Below are positions 35,830-48,600 of a stretch of 64,000 bases of DNA, one piece after another. Source of the stretch: Trichostrongylus colubriformis (taxonomy: Eukaryota; Nematoda; Chromadorea; Rhabditida; Trichostrongylidae); NCBI GenBank assembly GCA_963978905.1, contig OZ022259.1:9486001-9550000 (forward strand). Reading direction: 5' to 3'. The notes below the pieces were generated by a model, which saw nothing but the letters and a program-made list of their open reading frames with translations, did not search any database and was not told where the DNA came from. The position numbers and the translations under genes are program-made. Each line of letters begins with the position of its first letter. The first letter of the stretch is position 1.

Positions 35830-36600
35830 GAAGTGCTTATATCGCAGCCAAGGATGAGCGGAATTGGCCACCGAAAATGGCTTAAGGCTTTCTCACTCTT
35901 TGCCTTACAATCTTTCTCAGCTTTCATTTTATCGCTTATCATAGCTAATCAGCACTCACGCCCAGAACAGGTTTTGCTTTTGCCCATCACCCGCAACAAC
36001 ACTAGTTGGTGCTGTAGTAAAGCAGTCATATTCATGTGACCGCTCCATCTCTTCAAGTAGACGACGAATGTATGGCGCGTACTTAAAGCACCTGCCACCA
36101 GTGTGGCAGCATCTGTCCTCCGATTGACCACATTTTGTCTTTTTTGTCTATCTCCCGCTGTCTTTCCTCACGATGATTTTCTGTAGCTCGTGATCATCTG
36201 AAGGTAGAAGGTAAGACCTCTTCAAATCGTTCAGAAACGAGAATCGACATCAAATAGCATTAATTCGCAGCCATTTCGTATAGGTGATGAAGTTGCTTTG
36301 TGTGCGAACGAGTTATTAATGACAACCTTTTCACATGAACTACCTTCTCACACTTTTCAAAAGTTCTACTCGATCATTTCACCGCCAATTTTACTGTAAC
36401 TGTCTATATATCAAGCTGTACATATTGCTTGCTTCACTGGCATGTTCACTTTTATTCACACAGAAGTGCAAAGTGAAGCAAACTGATTATATAGACCTTC
36501 TCTCTGCGGCTGCCTATCATTTCTGGAAATTTTCCAACCAGGTTCTCTCTTCTTATTCTTACTCTCTTCATATATACACATTTTCCAACAGTGAGCGTTA
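35830..36600. other. No gene seen
   Basis: Short frames only; moderately AT-rich. Confidence 0.35.
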
Positions 36601-36604
36601 GTTC

Positions 36605-37019
36605 TTAAAGGAATAGTGCACGGAGAACTAGGTTTCTCTGTTACCTATATCATCTTGTTGTATTTGCCTAATAGGGGTCGCATGCGAAGCTATACGCGAA
36701 GATCCGGCTAAGTTGCAGTTTCTCAAAGTGGCGGCCGAGGGGCGGGGCTCAGAGTAAATGACCGCCCCGTCGTCCGCCGCGGTCGGAGACGCATAGTGCG
36801 TCTAGAAATTTACGTAAACAGTTCCTCTCTTCGTCTGAGACCACGGCGGAGGATGGGGCGGGCGTTTACTGTGAGGCGCGCTCCTTCGGTCATCACTTCG
36901 AGGAGCTGTATCTCGGCCAGAATCTCACTTTTGCGACCGTGCGACCCTTATTAGGCGAATTCAACATAATTATATATGGGCAACAAAGAAATCCATTTTT
37001 CCGTGCGCGATTCCTTCAA
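36605..37019. repeat. Palindromic repeat family A, copy 3
   Basis: TTAAAGGAATAGTGCACGGA at the left, inverted as CCGTGCGCGATTCCTTCAA at the right. Shares TTGTATTTGCCTAATAGGGG and CCGTCGTCCGCCGCGGTCGG with other copies. Confidence 0.85.
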
Positions 37020-37257
37020 TCGCGCGTGAACCGATTGCCATTCTCATGATGGGGGATCGAAATATGGACTGGATCTCGACTAGATCAGCCAGATATCGTG
37101 AACCACGTGTGGGTCGAGTAAGGTCCTCGACGAAGTCGTATTTCGGGTGAGAAGCGGCTTAATGTGGGGCCTCTACCAGAAAATTTCGCAGACATGACGC
37201 TTTACTTTGGTTCCATCTATCAAGGTCCTTACTTGGCATCACACTGAGTTGCAGTGA

Positions 37258-37782
37258 TCAAAACACGAGCCAGACAGTCAGCTCGAAGGCCACAACAATA
37301 TTGCGTGAAAGTCGTATGCGTTGCGCATTCCAAAAAGGCCTTGAACTGACAAATCCATTTCTAAAGTCCAGTGAAGCTCTGGATTTGATGTCGTTTTCTC
37401 TTTTTGTGAAGTGAAAAGCTTGTTTAAAAAAGAGAAGGAAATTCCAATCTGGGTGTGCCGTGGAGTGGATAAACAGAATCAGATATAAAGGATAAAGATT
37501 TCGGTGTTCAGTTCCTTTTGCGATGCGCCACACACTACCACTCTGCCTTTCTGCTTCCTTTCGAAAGCGTCGTGGAATTTGTATGTGAATCTCAATAGAT
37601 TGTGGGATCTTGATATACAAAATAATGTTGTTGCCGCCTGAGACTAATTTGCTACTAGTTCGCCAACCTCGGATGAACAGAATTTTTGCAGGCCTCAGCT
37701 GGGATAGATCCAGGATCTGATCCTCTGACCATGCCCCTCTTGTCAGCAGCCTACCTTCTCCATCAGCTTGTAGTGCTGCCAA
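37258..37782 (-). other. 174-codon open frame, unidentified
   Basis: One of the longest uninterrupted frames in the window. It begins MAALQADGEGRLLTRGAW and contains a basic stretch (IPRRFRKEAERQSG). No domain, signal peptide or conserved motif was recognised, and it sits between repeats. It may be part of an unknown mobile element or chance. Confidence 0.2.
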
Positions 37783-37796
37783 TTTCGTTTACAGCA

Positions 37797-38548
37797 ACCA
37801 GTATTTTTCGATGTTACTCCTCTGCGTCCACAGGTGCACTGAAGTGAAAATTTAGTGCACACATCTTTGCAGTTCACCTATTACAGATTTCCCCTAAAGG
37901 CACATTCCAGGATTATTGGAATATCACATCTCCTGCCGTGGATGGATAGTTCGACCCAAGCCACGTAGGCTGTACCTTTACCGAGGCGTGGATGTCAGTT
38001 CCTGGAGCGTGTTGAGCCGAAGAATCTAGCGCAACAGCTCGACCCCGCCCACCCCAGCTGAGGGTGTGCTGCAAGTGTTCCGCTGCCTAGCGTGGGGTCA
38101 GGTCACTCAGTAGTGGGTTTACTTCACGCGATTGGTTACTGCCAATTTCAAGATCTTTGCTAGTAGCTGGTCTACCAGTATTTTTCGATGTTACTCCTCT
38201 GCGCCCACAGGTGCACTAAAGTGAAAATTTAGTGCACACTTCTTTGCAGTTCACCTATTACAGATTTCCCCTAAAGGCACATTCCAGGATTATTGGAATA
38301 TCACATCTCCTGCCGTGGATGGATAGTTCGACCCAAGCCACGTAGGCTGTACCTTTACCGAGGCGTGGATGTCAGTTCCTGGAGCGTGTTGAGCCGAAGA
38401 ATCTAGCGCAACAGCTCGACCCCGCCCACCCCAGCTGAGGGTGTGCTGCAAGTGTTCCGCTGCCTAGCGGGGTCAGGTCACTCAGTAGTGGGTTTACTTC
38501 ACGCGATTGGTTACTGCCAATTTCAAGATCTTCGCTAGTAGCTGGTCT
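37797..38548 (+). repeat. Recent 377-bp tandem duplication
   Basis: Unit 1 (37797-38173) and unit 2 (38174-38548) differ by only about four substitutions and a 2-bp deletion (GCGTGGGGTC against GCGGGGTC). Each unit contains GTATTTTTCGATGTTACTCC, CTGCCGTGGATGGATAGTTC and CCCCGCCCACCCCAGCTG. Confidence 0.95.
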
Positions 38549-38589
38549 ACCTATGTCAAAGATAAGAGTCGATGAGTAAAGGCAGTTCC

Positions 38590-38765
38590 GCGGCTGGGGT
38601 GGGCGGGGCCGAGCTGTTGCGCTGGATTCTTTGCCTCTGTAAGCTCCAGCAACTGACACCCGCGCCTCGGTAAAGGTACAGCCTACGTGGCTTGGGTCAA
38701 ACTATCCATCCACGGCAGGAGATGTGATACCCTGATAATTCGGGAATGTGCCTGCAAAACAAGCT
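38590..38765 (-). repeat. Inverted partial copy of the tandem unit
   Basis: GGCTGGGGTGGGCGGGGCC, GGTAAAGGTACAGCCTACGT and CCATCCACGGCAGGAGATGT are the reverse complement of 37895-38070 and 38275-38445, making a foldback with the duplicated units. Confidence 0.9.
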
Positions 38766-38769
38766 GTTG

Positions 38770-40460
38770 ACGTCCCACTTATGCCTCAGCTACCCCATTC
38801 ACATATGAAAGGATGTACTGAAAGAACAACAGACAGTCGATCAGACAGCTCGCCAAAGCCCGTGTTATTGTATAGTCGGGGATGGAGAGATCATTGAAGT
38901 CTAAAATCTTGTTCTGCTAGGCAAACCACAGAATAATTCGGTTTCCACTCTGCTTATGAGGGCTTTTGCATTTCTTCGCTTTTGTTTTCCTTTTAACGGT
39001 AGAATTTCCCTGAAAGATCGTTGCCAGAGCACTTCCGTAATGGTAGTTGTGGAAGAAAAGCAGAGCAAATACTCGGCTGTCTAGTTATATGTGGCTCCCT
39101 TTACTGAATTTTTGTTATTGTTTTGTTTTCCCTTCGCTGTCTTACCATTTGCCGCTTCTGGTTCTTGAGGATGAGTGATGAAATCATGGGGCTAAAGACA
39201 AGGGAGGAGATGCAAGGGTAAAAGGTGTTATGATTCAGCATCGGGGTACAGTATGATTACTAGATTCAAGAGAAGGTTGTTAGGCTGTTCGGATGGGTTA
39301 CTATTCACGTTTCAATAGAATCATGCTACTCGGTGAAAATTTCAATGGGCAAATCAGGTTTCTGTTTAGAATTTGATGAACTCAACAAAAGAGGACCGGG
39401 TTCCGTTCGTTGCGATGGGTGCGAACTAAGGAAGCCACAACTGATGGAAGAGGAAAACTCAAGGAACTCTTACCCATATCTTTATATTGTATGCGCCTAC
39501 CAACTGCAAGGTTTCATGCAAAAATAACGAGAATCCGGCTGCGAGTGATTCCTCAACGTGACCTCCGGAGGGGTGGGGCGTTCAAAGGGCTGCGGTCACG
39601 AAGCTCTAGGAGCATGAGAGCGACGGTCAAATGGTCAGAGACGCGGAGTGAGAAACAAATCAACATTGGGCGCGGAAATTTGTACTTCGCTCTGCCCGAC
39701 GGCTGCCTGTAATGTCACTCGAACAAGTTGCTCTTTTCCAGTTTCTCGAGCTCTGCTTTGGAACAAAGTGAAGTTTTCGTTACATCCTTTTTCTATCCAT
39801 GTACTGTATCTAATGGAGTGGTTCAATGGAATTAGAATCAGGAAATTTAGGTGGTTGAAGAAGTTTTATCACATACTGCACGCCTTCAGTCGAAGTACCA
39901 CCTGCATTCGTATTTAGCGTGTCTCATGGCATTTCTTTGCTCTTCCTCGAATCCATGGGTTTTTCATGTCGATTCTGTCTCCGAGTTTGTTTACGGAACC
40001 GAGCGCCGAAGCGTTCTTTTTACGGCACCTGATATTTGATAGGGAGAATGAAGATAGAAAGCTATTAATTAAACATTAGTTTAGTGCGAAAGTGCACATA
40101 TCATCAGTTCCTATCCAATATCTTTTTATTTATTATTTACATCTCCTGGAATAAATCGCGTCGGTTATCTGCCGATTATTTGAATATTATTATTTATTTG
40201 ATTATTTGAAGTTCCATGTTGTTCTAGTTTAGCAGTTTTGGACTGCAGTTTTTCACGGATTCAATATGCACTAATATCCACGGGAATACGATTTTTTGCA
40301 CTCATTAGCTTAACAACGGAAATTTTAATTAATTACAATCACTTACTTATTACCCCCATTTTATTCACTGATCAATTATACCCTATTTGCATCCTCTCCC
40401 TACTGCATCCTATTTTTTGCCACTTCTGCTCTCCAATGCAATTTGCAATGCTCTCTCTGG
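38770..40460. other. No gene recognised
   Basis: Includes a degraded GC-rich repeat near 39500-39690 and AT-rich sequence at 40060-40210. Open frames around 39333-40039 have no motifs. Confidence 0.35.
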
Positions 40461-40463
40461 ACC

Positions 40464-40898
40464 TAAAGGAATCGTCACAGGAGAAATGAGTTTTTCTGTT
40501 ACGCATATGCTTTTGTTGTATTTGTCTAATGTGGGCCGCATGCAAAGTTCCACGCGGAAAAATGTGAGTCCGGCTAAGATACGGCATCACAAAGTCTCGG
40601 CCGGGTGGGCGGGTCCTTCGAATTGCCCACCCTTGTCCGCCGCGGTCGGAGACGCATTGTAAGAACAGAAAGTTACGTAAGCAGTCTCCCTCAGCGTTCC
40701 CAACCGCAGCGAATGACGGGACGGGGCTTTTACTCGGAGGCCCCTCCCACCCGGCCGAGAATTTGGGGAGCTGTGTCTTAGCCGAATTCTCAGTTTTTCG
40801 CGACTTTTTCTCAAACTTTGCATGCGACCCTTATTAGGCAAATGCAACATAAATATATGGGTACAAAAGAACTCTTTTGTCCGATGATGATTCCTTTA
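40464..40898. repeat. Palindromic repeat family A, copy 4
   Basis: TAAAGGAATCG at the left and GATTCCTTTA at the right. The arms share TTGTATTTGTCTAATGTGGG and CCTTATTAGGCAAATGCAAC (inverted), with the CCGCCGCGGTCGGAGACGCA core. Confidence 0.85.
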
Positions 40899-41094
40899 AT
40901 TGTCGACCTTTTTCTCGTCATGTCCTTATCACTATAAGACGAGGTAGCCGTCAGGCAATGCTGACATAGCGGTGAAATTAGCCATCCCATTATTTATTCA
41001 TTTAATTGCTTGTTTCGGGCGAAAGTTGTGGGAGGTTGTGCGCACTCTCACCCTCATGGTGTGAGCACAATGCGCTTTTTCTCAAGAAGAGATT

Positions 41095-41170
41095 GGGGAG
41101 AAGCTTCGGTCTCGGACGGAACATGAACCCGCACTCCAAGCTTTCCCGGCATATGTGCTATCCATTACGA
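41095..41170 (-). repeat. SINE-like copy
   Basis: GAAGCTTCGGTCTCGGACGG, AACCCGCACTCCAAGCTTTC and GGCATATGTGCTATCCATTA align with 8200-8275 on the minus strand. Box B is mutated. Confidence 0.6.
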
Positions 41171-41185
41171 TCCCTTTTACCTTAA

Positions 41186-41735
41186 AGGCATCATTAGGGG
41201 AAAGTCGGACGAAAAGTAAAAGAAATAGTGCATATGAAAGCCGAGATGCCTAGCAATAGGACAGTGAAGAAACAGCGGATGGAATTGGCCTAAAACCCGA
41301 GAAATAGGACCCCCTTTCCACTGTTGATTCTCGAAGCGGACGACCTGTCCGTCAAGAGGGGAGTAGTCTGATCTAGTTTTCCATTGGCATGTTGCCAAGT
41401 AAACACAGGGGAATTGTTTGGAAAGACACAACATCTATTTCTTGAGTGAGTTTCACGCTAAAACTGCGAAAGCGCGCCGCAAAACCCCCGATCCTACCCC
41501 ATCTCCTCGACCGCTCTCACCCCAATCAATCGGGAATTACGTCATCGAGAGGCGGAACCACTGAGTGGCAGAGGCGGAGCCCCTGAACGCTTCGCCGTTT
41601 TGCAGCGCTTCTACAGCTCGGAGGGGCGCTTTTTCACCGGGATTTCGCCGCAGATAGCCTTCTTAGGCCCAGGACTACCATGTGAGTGACTTCTTCTTGG
41701 GATTTCTCCACTATTGCCTACCCCTAATGATGTCT
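41186..41735. mobile_element. TTAA-flanked MITE, family F copy 1
   Basis: AGGCATCATTAGGGGAAAGT at the left, CTACCCCTAATGATGTCT at the right (inverted), directly bounded by TTAA on both sides (41182-41185, 41736-41739). TTAA flanks are the signature of piggyBac-type insertion. 550 bp and non-coding. Confidence 0.85.
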
Positions 41736-42316
41736 TTAACTCACCTTAACTCAGCTTCGAATTGTGTATTTAACATAGTTTATCAGTACTCACACGTATA
41801 ACGTGTTGAGCCGGTAACTAAGCATATTTGTAACAACTTTCACATCGCGGACTCCGACGAAAGTCATAAGCTATCAAAAATCAAAATATCAAAGTCGATA
41901 TCTTATGCTTACCCTTATTTACTTGCGTGCTTATTTATTCACCTACGTGCGAGGTACCCCACAAAAACACAAGTAAGTCCAAAAGTGGAAAATCCCACTC
42001 AGGTCTACTACGCACACGATCTACAACCATTAAAAATCACAAAGATTGAAGCAACGGCAATTTTAAAGCACTTTTCAACCATCTCATATATATATATTAT
42101 AATTTCTTTTTTATTGTGGCAACTTACTCTGTCCATATAAAATCCCACAGTCGCAAAGCGTCTTTCGCAAAAGCGAAGGAAACCGTCATCACAGTCCATT
42201 TCGGAGAGGACGTGATAGAGTATGTTTGCACCAAAAAATAATTGAAAATGACTGGTTCAACATAACCAATTTCCGATTGCACCATCAAAACTGTCTGGAA
42301 TTGTCTGGTTCCTTAA

Positions 42317-42840
42317 AGGCAGCATTAGGGTAAATTCGGACGAAAAGTAAAAGAAGTAGTGAATCTGAAAGTCGAGATGCCTAGTAACAGGACAGTGCAG
42401 AAAAACGGGTGGGAACGGCCGAAAACCGAGGAGGACCCCTTCTCTCGTCGATCCTCACTGCGGACGGCCTTTCCGTCAAGAAGCGGATACTCCGAACGAA
42501 ATTTCCATTGGCATGCTACCAAGTAAACACAAGGAAATGTTTGGAAATAATACGACGGCATCTCCTTCCTGACCTTCAGGTTAAAACTGCGAAAGCGCGC
42601 TGCAATACCTTCGATCTCACCGCATATCCTTGGCCGTTCTCATCGTAGCCGACCAGGCATCACGTCGATAGGAAGGGATTATCGAAAGGCGGCAGCTCCT
42701 ATCCCTTGCACCGTTTCTACAGGTGGGAGGCACACTTTTTCACCGGGATTTTGCAATGGATAGATTTCTCAGATCATAGTTTCCGTGTAAGTAACTTCTT
42801 TCAGGGATTCCTCAATAACCACATTACCCCTGCCTGTCTG
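42317..42840. mobile_element. TTAA-flanked MITE, family F copy 2 (right end degraded)
   Basis: TTAA then AGGCAGCATTAGGGTAAATT. The interior (AGAAGTAGTGAATCTGAAAG, GTCGAGATGCCTAGTAACAG) matches copies 1 and 3. The right terminus ATTACCCCTGCCTGTCTGTA is altered and lacks TTAA. Confidence 0.8.
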
Positions 42841-42849
42841 TAAGTCTGT

Positions 42850-44190
42850 GGTAGCGATAGATCTGGCAGAAAATAAGTATTTCATTATTTCACCAAATGT
42901 AGCTAATCATTTTTGGATGGAGAATGTGGATGGGCGCGAAACGGTAAATACATCGAACCAGGCATATGATCTACCCACGAAACTTTTTCTCTTCTCCTTA
43001 CTTTTTTTCTGACGCAATGACTGCATTCTAAACATACTCATATTTTCAATACCGCTGCCTCTATTTGGTGGGACTCTTACGGGGGAACAAAAACACTGAC
43101 TTTAAACATCAATTTTTTTCCAGCGGAAATCTTGTGAAGGCCCATCATAGAATTCTCCTGCCTTTCATTGAAGCCAATCACTTCTTCCATATCACGACGA
43201 ATGCTATTTACGGTCGAGGCAAAAGTAAACACGTTACCGAACAAACCTCAGATTTTGGTCTTTAGACGTCTTGGATTCCACAAGGGGCTCGATCAGACAA
43301 CGACCAATACTGTTGACACTCGTTTTGGAGCCGAAGTGAAGGACATGGATCATAATTTGAGGCTTTTCTCCCCTTGCCACCTTTAGAATTGACCCCTCAC
43401 TTTTGAAAATGCTCAATTTAGCTTCATCCGCTCCTCGCTGAAGGAAGGTTCGAGGACACAAGTCAAACGGCACCCAAAGTCCTGAACCGACTCATAGAAG
43501 GAAGAAATTCAAGTGATCCCATATTGATGGCCACCAGATTTGTCCGGAAGGGAAGCGTCGCATCTTCTCTACGTCAGATTATTTTCTCTAATAACTGAAA
43601 TACCCAGTGAATTGAAGGATGATACGAAGCAATATTTTGCGAAGGAACGGGGCCCATCGATAGCAGAAGCATTGCACATGTCTGTTTCATGAGATCGAAA
43701 TGGCTCCTACGATTACTGCGCTGTCCACGCTTTTTCGACAACTCCAAGTGAAAATTCCTTGGTCACGGAGCCTCAAAAAAGGAAGGGATCAGTAATCAGT
43801 TGTTTATTGATAACACCGTGAAAATCTCCTGGAAGATGGTTTGATCGTCAGCGATTGTCTTCAATTTGCGCTCCTAAGCTTTGCCTTATCAACAGATACA
43901 TACGTAATTTCACGATTGATATATTTGTGACACTCGTCTACCCCGAGCTTAGATAAAAAGTATTCTTTGCCTATTTGAGGCCGGCGCCAACTCACCCTCA
44001 CAAAGCTTATCAGCAAGCTCCTTCGAAGCTTATACAGAATATCGGTTCCCTGATTAAGAATATGACACTTGTGCACGCGCCGAGCAGGGTAAGGGGAGGC
44101 CATGGCGCCATGGTGCCGGTAAACGTCGTCGTGTCACAACCTAATGCGATAATCTTTATCAGACGGTTAAATAGTGCTCATGTGCACTTG
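42850..44190. other. No gene confirmed
   Basis: Open stretches at 43065-43265 (plus, after a TTTTTTTCCAG acceptor-like site at 43122) and 43234-43473 (minus) have no recognised domain. Confidence 0.3.
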
Positions 44191-44199
44191 TTACATGCT

Positions 44200-44295
44200 G
44201 AGTTGTGGGCAAAAGGTTCAGCCTCGGACGAGACTCAAACCCGCACTCCATGCTTTCCGGGTATATGTGCTAATTCATCACAGTAACGAGACCCC
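44200..44295 (-). repeat. SINE-like copy next to family F
   Basis: GAGTTGTGGGCAAAAGGTTC, GACTCAAACCCGCACTCCAT and TATATGTGCTAATTCATCAC; minus-strand ends GGTCTCG and CGAGGCT can pair like an acceptor stem. Confidence 0.6.
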
Positions 44296-44306
44296 TTACA
44301 CCTTAA

Positions 44307-44735
44307 AGGCAGCATTAGGGGAAATTTGGACGAAGTGTAAAAGAAGTAGTGAATGGGAAAGTCGAGATGCTTAGTAACCAGACAGTGAAGAAAAAACGGA
44401 TGGAAATGGCCAAAAACCCGAGAATTAGAACCCCCTTCTCTCGATGATCCTCAACGCGGACGACCCTTCCATCAAGAGACGGATAGTGTCAAAAGATTCC
44501 CATCGGCATGTTGCCAACTAACCACAACGGAAAGCTTGGAAATACGACAGCATCTTTTTTTCCTGAGTCGATCATCCAAAAGCTGCAGCTCCTATCCGTC
44601 GCGCCGTTTCTGCAGCTCGGAGGTGCACTTTTTCGCTGGGATTTCGCTAAAGATAGCCTTCTTACCCCTATAGTTTCCATGTAAATGACATTTTTCGGGA
44701 ATTTCTCAGTAACCATATTACCCCTAATGCTGCCT
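44307..44735. mobile_element. TTAA-flanked MITE, family F copy 3 (both ends intact)
   Basis: AGGCAGCATTAGGGGAAATT at the left and ATTACCCCTAATGCTGCCT at the right, with TTAA on both sides (44303-44306, 44736-44739). 429 bp; an internal deletion relative to copy 1. Confidence 0.88.
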
Positions 44736-44739
44736 TTAA

Positions 44740-45605
44740 CTGAGCTTCTGACTGGTATATTTAGCATGGCTTATCAGCACTCACACGTATAATGTGTTTA
44801 GCCGGTTGGCCAATATCAGCATCGAATCGTGAAGCTGAAAGCTTGAGTGAATACTAATTTTGATGTATTTGATTTATTATAGCTGACTGATTTTAATGTT
44901 TTTGATTTTTGATAGCTACTAAATTTTGCCGCACGCCGCGATGCGAAAGTTGTTACATACTAAAATAGTAAAGTAGATAGTGATTTAGTTAGTTTTGATG
45001 TATAACATGTTGAGCCGGTTGACCAACACGGGTGCTCACGTGTAGGGTTTTTCTCGAGTTTCATGGGAAGAGTCGTGGCCCCAATGACGCGGGCCACATA
45101 GGCGGATATAATACCTGCACGCATGCAAATCACAAAATTCTATAGAAAATTATTTCCCTGCAGAAAGTACGAAACAATGAGGTTGCAGTCGTATATCTGA
45201 ATATCCTCGGTAATTTCTCGGAATAAATGAGATATACAAAGTAACTTTCGGTCTCTTTTTTTGGTTTCCTCCATCCCGATCTCTTCCAGACCGTATGTCT
45301 TGGCCTCAAGTCAACATTTCTTTGATAACCAAAAATAGCCGTAGTTTGCTTACCTATGTTATGAGCCTTTTACTCGCCGAGCCAACTACAACACATTGCG
45401 GTCGCTGCCATGGCCGCCGCAGCGGACAACATCGCATATGCACAATGCGCTTGGGCTTGGCTATTATTCAGTTATTGAATCGTTTTTGAGCTTGTCGATA
45501 CTGTGAGCACAACGTCCGAGACTCAGACTGATTGACTGACTGACTGATCGAGCGAAGAAGAACGAGACAACATCGAACGAGCTAGTACGGAACACAACAA
45601 CAGCG
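44740..45605 (+). promoter_or_regulatory. 5' flank of the EGF/SEA gene
   Basis: Contains an inverted piece of the 8280-8345 repeat (44885-44957) and a GACT-rich run near 45528-45548. No TATA box or trans-splice acceptor could be assigned with confidence. The promoter is placed here only by position. Confidence 0.3.
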
Positions 45606-45666
45606 ATGCGACTACGGTTATTACTACAACGAATCATACTCCTTACCGCTGTGTTTCTTATCACAG
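45606..45666 (+). CDS. Exon 1: start codon and signal peptide
   Basis: ATG at 45606 opens a basic n-region and a hydrophobic core typical of a signal peptide. The exon ends in phase 1 at ACAG, followed by GCAAGT. This is a GC-AG intron donor with an otherwise perfect consensus. Using it gives phase 1, which matches exon 2. No upstream in-frame ATG was favoured; any trans-splice site was not resolved. Confidence 0.75.
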
Positions 45667-48600
45667 GCAAGTCTTTGAACTTATTGAAAGGCCCTACTTC
45701 TTCTGGAAGTTATTGTTACAAAACTCAGGTACTAGGTGATATATTATCCGTAATTCGATCCATAATTCCATTTATAATTCGTGTGGTGCGCTAGACCCTG
45801 TTTCTTTTTGACTATTAAAGATTTTCAAGGGTTTGGCATGTGAAAACTATCACAAGGTTTTTGAAATAAAACCGCCAAATTTCATGGCTCATTCTTCGTA
45901 TAGCGGTTCGTATCCCATCAGAATTGATAATCTCTGGCTGAGCAGAGCCGCAATTCCTCCCGTAAATATCGCTCTGCATGACGAGGAGAATAATAGAAGA
46001 TACTTGGAAGCTCCAGAGACATCATAAAGTGAAAATTATGTCACAGAGTACTGTGCGGACCCAGGGAAAAGGTATGTAGTACTCAAAAGTTATAGGATGA
46101 GCATCTCAGCGAAATGAATAAAAATCAGATATAACCGCTAATTTTGTCGAGTGAACGTTCGAGTGAAGTTTGCACAAAGCGTTTTGGTATGTCCACTTGA
46201 AGAAAAGTTGCACCAGAAAACCATGTTGCATTCTTTATGGATCACTCTGTGGAGGTCGGTCATAAAGTATTCGCCATTTTGGCAGAATCGCCAGTGATGA
46301 TCCACAGATCATTTTCCGCTTCCGCAGAAAAACAGGCATCATTTTGATGTTTCTGAAAGCTGCACGAATACGCAGGTGCACAGTGCCGCCAATCGTCGAG
46401 CTGGGTGACAGTCATCGAACAACCTCTGCTAGGGGATGTCGCGACAGGAACTTCTACTTGTAATTTCTTTGCAACACACTCTTTGAATACCTTTCCCTAG
46501 CGTCCGGTAAATTGCGTCCTCCCCATAACTCCTGCCAAAAGTCACGTAGGAGGACAGTTGTGGAAATAACTCCTTAACTGAAAACTTCTGTGAGTCTCTT
46601 GTTGGTTATAAACAAAGATGATTTTGTCAAGATCGGGACCTCTCGCTAAGCATATGCAACTTATAAAGTATAATTTTTTGGCATAAATCAGTCTCTTATT
46701 GGGATACGCCAAACTTTCTTGGTGGTCAATTGAATGCGATTTGGTCTGCACAATAACTTGTGGGTGTCAGCCAATGGTCAAGTCATTCTTTGTTAAGTGG
46801 TCCAGTGACATGTAGCGGTCTCACACTCATGGTGTGGGGATCAGATCCCGTGTCAAAGCCCTTTCAGGCTAACTAAACCTTTCAGGATAGGTGAACTGGT
46901 ACCGAACTGTCTCGGAGATTACAAGCGCTGAGTTGTATATCGGGTGGGACCCGAAATTCATTGTACTGGCCAAATCGCATATATACCCCCGCCCCCTCCC
47001 ACCACGATCAGGAAGGCATTGATTAAGACCTTATCCTTTGTACATGAAACTTATGATTATCTGATTATTTTTTGTAAACAGGTTTTTTGCTCACGTACTT
47101 GATCGGAACAATGAATGCCTTAACAACTAGCACACAATTCTTAATTGAAAAATACTTTTGTGTAGTATTGTATAGATTTAACTAAAATGAAAATATTTGT
47201 ATTCAGAAACAACTGCAGCGAAGAGCAAGGATACAAATGCTGCACGTAGTAATCCTGGTGAGCTATAGTATCTCTTTGCTTCGTTTTACTTTCATCTTGT
47301 TATTTATAAAAAAATTTTATTTGAATTTCTCACACGAATCGTTGATTGCGTAAAAGTGCTATTTGAATATCCATTCGAAATTAGGTCTGAAAACAACCGC
47401 GCGTTTTCAGCCATGAGCGCTCCGCCATCACCGCCTTTAACCCTGGGATCCCTGGATGCCTCGATGTCTGCGCCTGCTGAAACTACACCTGGTAAAATCA
47501 CTTCTTCTGTTCTTCTTGTTCTTCTTCTGTTGATTGATGTTCAAGCACTTTTGTAGTTGCTATGTTTTTTCTTAAAATTTTCCTAAGTGCTCGAAGGGTT
47601 TTTTTAATATCCGCCGCCATTTCCTGAACATTTTTTTAAACATTTACAGAATCACTTCGAGGATTTTGAGAATAAAGCAGTCTAACCAACACTGCGTATG
47701 CTCTCGGTTGCTTCGCCGAGTGTGAGTTCGCCTAGCCCACTTGGAATAATTGCTCTGTAGCGCAATAATTGGCGCTAGGCGAGAGCAACGCTCACAGGGC
47801 ATTTTCATGATACAGCAGATGATATCGGCACAAAGTCCGAGAAGCACCTACCGCCTACAGAAACCTTTCTCGTTATCACCACATCAAGCGGATGTGTATA
47901 GTTCGCGACCACACCGAAAAGCAGTGTTTTCACTGTAAAACCGCAAGTTAAAGAAAATATTTCAGGACGGTTTCAAAGTAATGATTTAGAGACAACGGGT
48001 AGCTCAACGCGTCTGTAGAATGTCAGCGAGCTGTGTAGGTTGCACGGTAGGGAGGAACCCAGAAGTGCGCACGTTTAGGACAGAATTTTGCAACGTGGCA
48101 TGCGGCGCGACGAGGCGAGCCAAGTGTTTCGCGTGTTGTTGCGCTTCAGATGATTACGGTGTCCTAAGCCGAAGTAAGTACAGAACAAGTGTGGGACCAG
48201 TGGCTTTCAGATGCGAAACCTGATGTACGTCCTAGGACCCACTGACAAGGCGCAATCGTCAGAAAGGAGCCACAATGACTGCGCGGTGCACCCGTAGTTA
48301 TTGCACGGGCGCGTCATGTGAAGAGGTGGCTACTGCACGCTCCATATTTGTGAGCTCCCTTTAAGGATTGGTCCTACACACAATAAGATCGGCAAGAAAC
48401 CTGCCGCGCACGTTGATCCGATTCGCGTGACGACGTGGCCTGGTACGAGTCATACGGTGCATCCCATCGACGCGCTAGAGTGCTCGAAGTTTGTGGTCTA
48501 GGACGAAATGAGAGAATATAGGTGCTAGGTAGAATGACGGTGACGCCTTTTCTGCTCGTTGGTTTTAGTGGTGAACATTTTTCCAGCGCACCGAATTACT

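Noticed and set aside
37258..37782. Treating the 174-codon minus frame as a confirmed gene
   Set aside because: No conserved motif, signal peptide or splice context; it is kept only as a low-confidence open segment.
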